From Clostridiales bacterium (GTDB lineage: Bacteria > Bacillota > Clostridia > Christensenellales > Aristaeellaceae): DNA of 18,800 nt. The position numbers and the translations under genes were made by a program. The stretch is from NCBI GenBank assembly GCA_004556985.1, contig SFFC01000034.1, positions 1-18,800 on the forward strand. The letters run 5' to 3'. Each line of letters opens with the position of its first letter. The first letter of the stretch is position 1. The notes under the pieces were generated by a model that did no database searches, had not been told where the DNA came from, and saw only the letters and a program-made list of their open reading frames with translations. Below, piece after piece: positions 13,509 to 18,800 of this stretch.

Positions 13509-14611
13509 TGAGCCAGAACACACACGCCCCGCATGAGCCGCTGATGCGCGTCGTCAAGCGCGGCGAAACCTCCGGCAAGCTCAAAATCGGCGTCCGCCTG
13601 CTCGCCATCCTGCTCGCGCTGGTGATCGACGCGCTGTTCATCTATTTCGTCACGGGCCTCAATCCCTTCGCCGTCTACGGCGTCATGATCGGCGGCACGT
13701 TCTCCACGACGATGCGCTTCTCCTGGGCCATGCGCGATCTCGCCTCGCTGCTGCTGATCGGCATCGCCCTCGCCCCCGCCTTCAAGATGCGCTTTTGGAA
13801 CATCGGCGCCGAGGGCCAGGTGCTCATGGGCGCGCTCGCGACCGCTGCCATTATGGTGTATTACGGCGGGAAAGTGCCCAACGGACTGCTCTTTACGGCC
13901 ATGCTCGTCGCCAGCATCCTGGCCGGCGCGCTCTGGGGCTTCATCCCCGCCTGGTTCAAGGCGCACTTTGGCACGAACGAGACGCTCTTCACGCTGATGA
14001 TGAACTACGTCGCCATCCAGATCGTCGCCTGCTGCGTCAACATCTGGCGCGGGCAGGCCTCCGGCCTGGGCAAGCTGAACATGAAGAGCAAGGCCGGCTG
14101 GTTCCCGCAGATCATGGGCCAGCGCTTTACGATCAACCTGATCGTCGTCGCTGTGCTGACCGTGCTCGTCTTCTGCTACCTGCGCTACTCCAAGCAGGGC
14201 TATGAGATCGCCGTCGTCGGCGAAAGCGAGAACACGGCGCGCTATGCCGGCATCAACGTCAGCCGCGTCATCATCCGCACGATGATCCTCTCCGGCGCGC
14301 TCTGCGGCCTGACGGGCTTCCTGATCGTCGGCGGCCGCGACCAGACGATTTCCACCGGCACCGCCGGCGGCAACGGCTTCACCGCGATCATCGTCGCCTG
14401 GCTCGCCAAGTTCAACACGTTCACGATGGCGCTGATTTCCTTCCTGCTGATCTTCCTGGAGAAGGGCGCGGCGGAAATCGCCTCCGCCTATAACCTCAAC
14501 GACTTCGCCTCCGATATCATCGCGGGCATCATCCTCTTCTGCATTCTGGGCAGCGAGTTCTTTATCAACTACAAGGTCATCTTCCGCTCTGGCCATAAGG
14601 AGGTGGGCTGA
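13508..14611 (+). CDS. ABC importer permease 1 (YufP/NupP-like)
   Basis: A 367-residue membrane protein of the branched-chain amino acid/ribose type permease family (BPD_transp_2) with about nine to ten hydrophobic segments. Its motifs include LASLLLIGIALAPAFKMRFW, NIGAEGQVLMGAL (family-typical after the third segment), NETLFTLMMNYVAIQ and ENTARYAGINVSR, the cytoplasmic coupling loop that contacts the ATPase, followed by LSGALCGLTGFLIV. Start: ATG at 13508 shares one base with the ATPase stop (TGATG) and has GGGAGG upstream, so translation is coupled. The soluble first 30 residues are charged and probably cytoplasmic. It forms the membrane channel with the next gene's product. Confidence 0.93.
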   Translation: MSQNTHAPHEPLMRVVKRGETSGKLKIGVRLLAILLALVIDALFIYFVTGLNPFAVYGVMIGGTFSTTMRFSWAMRDLASLLLIGIALAPAFKMRFWNIGAEGQVLMGALATAAIMVYYGGKVPNGLLFTAMLVASILAGALWGFIPAWFKAHFGTNETLFTLMMNYVAIQIVACCVNIWRGQASGLGKLNMKSKAGWFPQIMGQRFTINLIVVAVLTVLVFCYLRYSKQGYEIAVVGESENTARYAGINVSRVIIRTMILSGALCGLTGFLIVGGRDQTISTGTAGGNGFTAIIVAWLAKFNTFTMALISFLLIFLEKGAAEIASAYNLNDFASDIIAGIILFCILGSEFFINYKVIFRSGHKEVG

Positions 14612-15597
14612 TGGATACGTTAATCGCATGGATTCTGCGCGCCATCCCCTTCGGCACGATCATCATGTACGGCGCGATGGGCGAGATCATCACAGAGAAA
14701 TCCGGCAACCTCAACCTCGGCGTCCCGGGCATCATGTATCTGGGCGGCTTTGCAGGCTTTGCCAGCGCCTATCTCTATGAGAACACCGTGCAAAACCCGA
14801 ATATGGTCTTTTGCGTCGCGCTCGCGCTCGTCTGCGCGTTCCTCGCCTCGATGGGCGGCGGCCTGATTTACAGCTTCCTGACCATCAGCCTGCGCGCCAA
14901 CCAGAACGTCACCGGTCTCGCCCTGACGACCTTCGGCATGGGCGTGGCGAATTTCTTCGGCGTCTACATCCTCGACGGCCGCACGGCGACCCAGAGCATG
15001 GTCTACAAGACCTTCCAGACGAAGCTCCCCGTGCTCTCCGGCTGGGGCGTGCTCGGGCAGACGGTCTTCGGCTACGGCTTCATGGTCTACGCGGCCATCG
15101 TCCTGGCCATCCTGCTGCACGTCTTCCTCAACCGCACGCGCACGGGCCTCAACCTGCGCGCCATCGGCGAGAATCCGGCGACGGCCGACGCCGCAGGCAT
15201 CTCCGTCACGCGCTACAAGTACCTGGCGACCTGCCTGGGCGCTGGCATCTCCGGTCTGGGCGGCATCTACTATGTGCTCGACTACAACCAGGGCATCTGG
15301 GCGACCACGGGGCAGATCGAGGCGCTGGGCTGGCTGGCCGTCGCGCTGGTCATCTTCACGACCTGGAAGCCGCTCAACGCTATCTGGGGCTCCTATCTCT
15401 TCGGCCTGCTCTACTGGCTCTACCAGTTCATGCCGACGCTGCTGGGCTTCTCCGTCCCCGGCTACATCACCGACCTCATCCAGATGGTTCCCTATGTCGT
15501 GACCATCGTCGTTCTGGTCGTGACCTCGCTGCGCAAAAAGCGCGAGGATCAGCCGCCGGCGAGCCTGGGCCTCGCCTACTTCCGGGAGGAGCGCTGA
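14611..15597 (+). CDS. ABC importer permease 2 (YufQ/NupQ-like)
   Basis: A 328-residue membrane protein, paralogous in fold to permease 1. It begins with a hydrophobic segment and the family-typical MGEIITEKSGNLNLGVPGIM, then GLALTTFGMGVANFFG, and the coupling loop NLRAIGENPATADAAGISVT, followed by YKYLATCLGAGISGLGGIYY. The ATG at 14611 overlaps the previous stop by one base, with AAGGAGGTG a few nt upstream. It is the last gene of the importer operon. With the binding protein, ATPase and permease 1 it makes a complete importer of the B. subtilis NupNOPQ/YufNOPQ type, whose relatives carry guanosine or other nucleosides. The exact ligand here is inferred only from family. Confidence 0.93.
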   Translation: MDTLIAWILRAIPFGTIIMYGAMGEIITEKSGNLNLGVPGIMYLGGFAGFASAYLYENTVQNPNMVFCVALALVCAFLASMGGGLIYSFLTISLRANQNVTGLALTTFGMGVANFFGVYILDGRTATQSMVYKTFQTKLPVLSGWGVLGQTVFGYGFMVYAAIVLAILLHVFLNRTRTGLNLRAIGENPATADAAGISVTRYKYLATCLGAGISGLGGIYYVLDYNQGIWATTGQIEALGWLAVALVIFTTWKPLNAIWGSYLFGLLYWLYQFMPTLLGFSVPGYITDLIQMVPYVVTIVVLVVTSLRKKREDQPPASLGLAYFREER

Positions 15598-15608
15598 CCG
15601 CTCCTCCC
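15584..15608 (+). terminator. Perfect hairpin across the stop codon ending the importer operon
   Basis: GGGAGGAGCG (15584-15593) and CGCTCCTCCC (15599-15608) pair over 10 bp with the 5-nt loop CTGAC, which contains most of the TGA stop. What follows is pyrimidine-rich but has no T-run, so it may be a weak terminator or a 3'-end barrier. The next stretch (15609-15725) holds no gene or other signal that I can support. Confidence 0.5.
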
Positions 15609-15725
15609 CTTCCTGATACAAAAGCCATTCTTCCACACAAAAGCATTTGCCGAGCAAAGCATAATCGTTCTGGGTCATCGACGATCTGCCCGCGAACGTT
15701 TCGCTCTGCTCTTCAAAAATTAGCG

Positions 15726-15755
15726 TTGACTAACGCACTCCTTTCCCCTTATAAT
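15726..15755 (+). promoter_or_regulatory. Promoter of the Mn riboswitch/mntP unit
   Basis: TTGACT (15726-15731), an 18-bp spacer and a perfect TATAAT (15750-15755). Predicted start near 15762, at the 5' edge of the riboswitch. Confidence 0.87.
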
Positions 15756-15760
15756 GGCAG

Positions 15761-15885
15761 GGCATTAGGGAGTAGTCAGCGTCCATTTGGGCGTGATAAG
15801 GCCAACATACTGGGGCTTGCCTCTGGCTTTATATGAAATGACGAGACTAATCTGATTCGCTGTGGCGGCAGATTGGTCTTTTTTT
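15761..15885 (+). promoter_or_regulatory. yybP-ykoY manganese riboswitch with terminator
   Basis: The leader contains the class landmarks: AGGGAGTAGTC (15767-15777) and, further on, GGCCAACATACTGGGGC (15800-15816) followed by TTGCCTCTGGC. ATTAG (15764-15768) can pair with CTAAT (15847-15851) to close the aptamer's basal helix. CTAAT is also part of AGACTAATCT (15844-15853), which pairs over 10 positions with AGATTGGTCT (15870-15879) to make a terminator ending in T7 (15879-15885). The two pairings exclude each other, so Mn2+ binding should favour the basal helix, block the terminator and switch on the exporter gene. The class, its Mn2+ ligand and its link to mntP are established; the switching logic here is read from the pairing. 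Confidence 0.92.
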
Positions 15886-15920
15886 GTTCCCTGTCGCCCG
15901 CCATGAAACGGAGGATGCTC

Positions 15921-16481
15921 ATGAGTCTTTGGGAACTGTTTGTCATCGCTGTCGGCCTGTCGATGGATGCCTTCGCCGTGTCCATCTGCAAGGGCCTGTC
16001 CGTCAGGAAATGCGGCCCCCGTCACATGCTGACCTGCGGGCTCTACTTCGGCCTCTTCCAGGCCGCCATGCCGCTGATCGGCTATCTGCTCGGCTCCCGG
16101 TTTGAGTCGCTGGTCACGTCCATTGCGCCCTACATCGCATTTGCCCTGCTGGCAATCATCGGCTTCAACATGATCCGCGAGTCCCACGGCGGCGGCGAGG
16201 AAGACAAGTCAGGCGACGACTTTTCGCCGCACGCCATGGTGCCGCTGGCCATCGCCACGAGCATCGACGCGCTCGCCGTCGGTGTCTCCTTCGCGTTTCT
16301 GCGCGTGGATATCGTGCCCGCGGTGTCCTTCATCGGCATCGTCACGTTCGTCTGCTGCATCGCGGGCGTGAAGATCGGCAACCTCTTCGGCAGCCGGTAT
16401 GAATCGAAGGCCGAGTTCTTCGGCGGCGTCGTGCTCATCGCGATGGGGCTCAAGATCCTGATCGAGCACCTGATTTCCTGA
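15921..16481 (+). CDS. mntP: Manganese efflux pump MntP
   Basis: A 186-residue membrane protein with six hydrophobic segments that exports Mn2+ to prevent intoxication. The two internally repeated family motifs are clear: GLSMDAFAVSICKG with D16 and ATSIDALAVGVSF with D116, each in a membrane helix; these aspartates are needed in the E. coli protein. The hydrophilic loop between halves (ESHGGGEEDKSGDDFSPH, 87-104) is Gly/acidic-rich. The ATG at 15921 has GGAGG (15910-15914) 6 nt upstream; in-frame ATGs at 15903 and 15915 precede or overlap that site. Expression should rise with Mn2+ through the riboswitch directly upstream. It is monocistronic. Confidence 0.95.
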   Translation: MSLWELFVIAVGLSMDAFAVSICKGLSVRKCGPRHMLTCGLYFGLFQAAMPLIGYLLGSRFESLVTSIAPYIAFALLAIIGFNMIRESHGGGEEDKSGDDFSPHAMVPLAIATSIDALAVGVSFAFLRVDIVPAVSFIGIVTFVCCIAGVKIGNLFGSRYESKAEFFGGVVLIAMGLKILIEHLIS

Positions 16482-16494
16482 TCCAGACAAGCCC

Positions 16495-16535
16495 AAAAAC
16501 AGCGCCGCATCCAAGCCGGATGCGGCGCTTGCTTT
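16495..16535. terminator. Bidirectional terminator between mntP and the metG operon
   Basis: AGCGCCGCATCC (16501-16512) and GGATGCGGCGCT (16518-16529) form a perfect 12-bp stem with a 5-nt loop. On the plus side TGCTTTT follows; on the minus side GTTTTT (16500-16495) follows, so it serves both converging genes. Confidence 0.88.
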
Positions 16536-16539
16536 TCAT

Positions 16540-16965
16540 TTATCGCGCGCTTTGATAGCTGATGGCGATGTGGCTGGGCGCAAAGATCAGCGACGAGAGC
16601 GTCAGCAGAATGGAATGGCTCATGACGCCGCTGAACAGAAACAGGATGGACGGAAGGATCGACAGAGACAACGTGCGGAATATCCCGGGCCTCCTGAAGC
16701 ACACAATCCAGATGACGCAATACGCCAGCGCGAGCAGCGCATCCACGATCAAATACAGCGCAAGCGCCTCGTCGGAGGAAAACCCGAAGCCCGGCCCCGG
16801 CAGGATCATGAACGCAAAGCAGCCGAAGCGGCCGATCTTCTCAAGCAGCTCCAGCACGCGGTTCGTGCGCGGATGGGCAAAGCCCTCCCTGCATCGCAGG
16901 GCAAACACGAGATTCGGCACCAGGATCACGGCCATGTAGGCGAGCCCGAACACGTTGATTCTCAT
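16540..16965 (-). CDS. Small membrane protein of unknown function
   Basis: A 141-residue protein with four predicted membrane segments: about 5-22 (VFGLAYMAVILVPNLVFAL), 46-57, 68-90 and 98-132. A conserved-looking cytoplasmic patch follows the first segment (CREGFAHPRTNRVLELLEKIGRFG). I recall similar unnamed proteins in Clostridia with the same RIN-x-FG start and SDEALALYLIVD motif, but no function is known to me. The ATG at 16965 has AGGGGAG upstream. It is the third gene after metG and tatD, 33 nt from tatD, so probably co-transcribed. No catalytic motif is seen. Confidence 0.75.
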   Translation of the reverse strand: MRINVFGLAYMAVILVPNLVFALRCREGFAHPRTNRVLELLEKIGRFGCFAFMILPGPGFGFSSDEALALYLIVDALLALAYCVIWIVCFRRPGIFRTLSLSILPSILFLFSGVMSHSILLTLSSLIFAPSHIAISYQSAR

Positions 16966-16998
16966 GCGCTTCTCCCCTCTTCCGCTTTCTCGGAGCCC

Positions 16999-17790
16999 TC
17001 ACGCGATGCCGTAGAATCGCTTTCCATTCTCCCGGGTGATATTGCAGAGGGACTGCGCATCCATGCCGCGCAGCGCCGCGATAAACCGGCAGATATGCGC
17101 CACGTTGCAGGGATCGTTGCGCCGTCCGCGCACGGGCTCCGGCGCGAGATACGGGCTGTCCGTCTCGATCATCAGGCGGTCGAGGGGCACGTTTTGGGCG
17201 ACCTCCTGCAGATTCACCGAGCGCTTGAACGTCACCGGCCCCGCAAAGGAGATCATGCAGCCGAGGCTGAGGTAGATCTTCGCGCTCTCCCAGCTCGCCG
17301 AGCAGCAATGCACGACGCAGGCAGGCAGCGCGTCCCTGTGCGCGCGCAGGATGTCGATCGTGTCCCCATGCGCATCGCGGATGTGCAGAATGACGGGCTT
17401 CCCCAGCGCATAGGCCAACTCCAGCTGGCGCGCGAAAACCGCCTTCTGCACGTCCCGCGGCGAGAGATCGTAGTAATAATCCAGCCCGATCTCCCCGAGT
17501 GCCCGGACCTTCGGCTCCTGCGTCAGCCAGCGCGTGAGCACGGGCACGTCGTCCTCGGTGAAGGTCTTCGCGTCGTGCGGATGGACGCCCACTGCGGCAT
17601 AGATGCCCTCATGCGCATTGGCCAGCGCTACGCTCGCCGCGCTCGAGGCCATGTCCGCACCGACGCACATGCACAGCATGTTCCCCTCGCGCATCCGGGC
17701 GAGCACCTCTGCGCGGTCCTCGTCAAAGCGATTATCCGTCGGATGCGCATGGGTATCGAACAGACCGTTCAGCTTGATTTCTTCGTCCAT
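16999..17790 (-). CDS. tatD: TatD-family metal-dependent hydrolase/DNase
   Basis: A 263-residue TIM-barrel hydrolase. Metal-binding residues are all present: FDTHAHPTDNRF with H14 and H16, GEIGLDYYYD with E100, ILHIRDAHGD with H136, VVHCCSAS with H161, and METDSPYLAPEP-type IETDSPYLAPEP with D211. TatD proteins act as 3'-5' exonucleases and DNA repair or quality-control enzymes; substrate detail varies. The ATG at 17790 is 10 nt after the metG stop codon, with GAGGGG only 2 nt upstream, so translation probably depends on ribosomes leaving metG. An in-frame TTG at 17808 has no ribosome site and lies inside metG. metG-tatD adjacency is common in Bacillota. Confidence 0.93.
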   Translation of the reverse strand: MDEEIKLNGLFDTHAHPTDNRFDEDRAEVLARMREGNMLCMCVGADMASSAASVALANAHEGIYAAVGVHPHDAKTFTEDDVPVLTRWLTQEPKVRALGEIGLDYYYDLSPRDVQKAVFARQLELAYALGKPVILHIRDAHGDTIDILRAHRDALPACVVHCCSASWESAKIYLSLGCMISFAGPVTFKRSVNLQEVAQNVPLDRLMIETDSPYLAPEPVRGRRNDPCNVAHICRFIAALRGMDAQSLCNITRENGKRFYGIA

Positions 17791-17800
17791 AGCCCCTCGA

Positions 17801-18800
17801 TCAGCCAATTTCGCAGCCGTCCTCCATGTCCGCGTCAACGGTCAGCAGGCTGAGCTTGCTGTCGTCCGCGTTCGCGGCGCACAGCAGCATGCCGTGGGAC
17901 TCGATGCCGCGGATCTTGCGCGGCGCGAGGTTCGCCAGCAGGACGACCTTCTTGCCGACCATCTCCTCCGGCGTGTAGAACTTCGCGATGCCGGAGACGA
18001 CGATGCGCTCCGTATTGCCCACCTTGAGCGTGGACATGAGCAGCTTGTCCGCCTTGGGCACCTTTTCACACTTGAGCACCTTCGCCACGACGAGCTGCAT
18101 CTTCTCGAAGTCATCAAACGCGATGAGATCCTTCTGCGTGAAGACGGTCTTCTCCTCGTCCTGCGGCGCGGGAAGCTCGTCCTTGGCCGCCTTCTGAGCC
18201 TCAGCCTGCGCTTGCTGATTCTCCGCCTCCAGGCGCTCGAGCTCCTTGGCGACGTCGATGCGCGGGAAGAGCGCCTCTCCCTTGTGGACAATGCTGCCCG
18301 GCTTCGCGCCGCCGAACGTCTTGATGGAATCCCAGGTCTTGAGCGCCTCGTCGGTCACGCCAATCTGCGCGAAGATGCGCTCCGGCGTGCGCGGCATGGT
18401 CGGGCCGATGAGCACGCCGACGATACGCGCGCACTCGAGCAGCACATACATCACCGTGCCCAGCCGCGGACGGTCCGCCTCGTTCTTGGCGAGGATCCAC
18501 GGGGTCGACAGGTCGATATAGCGGTTGCATTCGCCGATCAGCTTCCAGATCTCGGCCAGCGCGCCGGAGAACTGGAGCGCGTTCATGCTCTTCTCCACGC
18601 TCTGCCAGAGGCCCTGCGCCTGATCGATGATCTTGCGGTCGAGCTCGGTGTATTCCGCCGGCGCCGGCACGACGCCGCCGAAGTACTTCTCAATCATCGC
18701 AACGCTGCGGCTGACGAGGTTGCCCAGATCGTTGGCCAGATCCGCGTTGATGCGCTTGATCAGCGCCTCGTTGGTGAATTCGCCGTCGGAGCCGAACGGC
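17801..18800 (-). CDS. metG: Methionyl-tRNA synthetase, C-terminal 332 residues (cut by window edge)
   Basis: Attaches methionine to tRNA-Met in the cytoplasm. The visible part starts with PFGSDGEFTNEALIKRINAD and LANDLGNLVSRSVAMIEKYF, the end of the catalytic core leading to the anticodon-binding helical domain (GECNRYIDLSTPWILAKNE; W and N there recognise CAU). A charged Glu/Ala/Gln linker (LERLEAENQQAQAEAQKAAK) follows, then an EMAPII/Trbp111-type tRNA-binding domain in about the last 110 residues: FDDFEKMQLVVAKVLKCEKV, GISGI-type VVSGIAKFY, and LAPRKIRGIESHGMLLCA. The catalytic HIGH and KMSKS motifs are outside the window. It heads an operon with tatD and the small membrane gene. Confidence 0.96.
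   Translation of the reverse strand, partial: PFGSDGEFTNEALIKRINADLANDLGNLVSRSVAMIEKYFGGVVPAPAEYTELDRKIIDQAQGLWQSVEKSMNALQFSGALAEIWKLIGECNRYIDLSTPWILAKNEADRPRLGTVMYVLLECARIVGVLIGPTMPRTPERIFAQIGVTDEALKTWDSIKTFGGAKPGSIVHKGEALFPRIDVAKELERLEAENQQAQAEAQKAAKDELPAPQDEEKTVFTQKDLIAFDDFEKMQLVVAKVLKCEKVPKADKLLMSTLKVGNTERIVVSGIAKFYTPEEMVGKKVVLLANLAPRKIRGIESHGMLLCAANADDSKLSLLTVDADMEDGCEIG

Noticed and set aside
11931..13523. 530-codon minus-strand frame opposite the importer ATPase
   Set aside because: Antisense shadow of an unmistakable ABC ATPase; composition biased to His/Asp/Ala/Leu, no family motif. Similar shadows at 1943-3223, 5111-6409, 13484-14629, 14620-15678 and 16552-17853 were dropped for the same reason.
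1..18800. CRISPR array, tRNA, prophage or transposase
   Set aside because: No regularly spaced repeats, cloverleaf sequences or recombinase/phage motifs were seen on either strand.

Overview
This is a GC-rich, densely coded chromosomal stretch that looks like a Bacillota genome, probably class Clostridia, such as a gut Clostridia or Christensenellales-type lineage. The signs are strong AGGAGG-type ribosome binding sites, several GTG and TTG starts, near-consensus sigma-A promoters with 17-18 bp spacers, Rho-independent terminators, a YerB/DUF3048 protein, an ECF vitamin-type transporter, and a MurG of the short Gram-positive type. The lineage is inferred from gene content only. No phage, insertion sequence, CRISPR array, tRNA or rRNA was seen.

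Layout. (1) 1-1703, minus strand: an operon of a SAM hydroxide adenosyltransferase (768-1619), an ECF transporter S component (190-687) and, cut by the left edge, the start of an ECF ATPase (1-65). A consensus promoter lies at 1675-1703. (2) 2009-3304, minus: a monocistronic class I aminotransferase starting at a GTG. (3) 3665-4972, plus: a secreted DUF3048 protein with a Pro/Thr-rich tail and a TTG start, preceded by a structured non-coding stretch. (4) 5105-6298, minus: a long PRPP-synthetase-like protein, divergent from murG (6565-7626, plus, GTG start). (5) 7661-7803: an unusual cluster of three hairpins between converging genes. (6) 7852-9848, minus: a MATE exporter and a GNAT acetyltransferase overlapping by 7 nt. 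They are divergent from a small VOC/glyoxalase gene (9996-10364), and the two promoters form a mirror-image pair. (7) 10641-15597, plus: a complete BMP-family nucleoside-type ABC importer (binding protein, double ATPase, two permeases), with a hairpin between the binding-protein gene and the ATPase gene and 1-nt overlaps among the last three genes. (8) 15726-16481, plus: a yybP-ykoY (Mn2+) riboswitch controlling an MntP manganese exporter. (9) 16540-18800, minus: metG (cut by the right edge), tatD and a small conserved-looking membrane protein as one operon.

Themes. Most of the window is housekeeping: methionyl-tRNA synthetase, PRPP, lipid II synthesis, amino-acid transamination, and metal and drug export. 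The most suggestive part is the SAM hydrolase with a dedicated ECF importer, because the enzyme makes adenosine and methionine while the importer's substrate is not established. A second, BMP-type importer with nucleoside-transporting relatives lies about 9 kb away. No clearly novel defence or mobile system is visible. The best new leads are regulatory structures: the mirror-image promoter pair, the triple-hairpin region, the orphan terminator and structured stretch at 3428-3536, and intra-operon hairpins. All coordinates, motifs and pairings were read by eye; no search or folding program was run.
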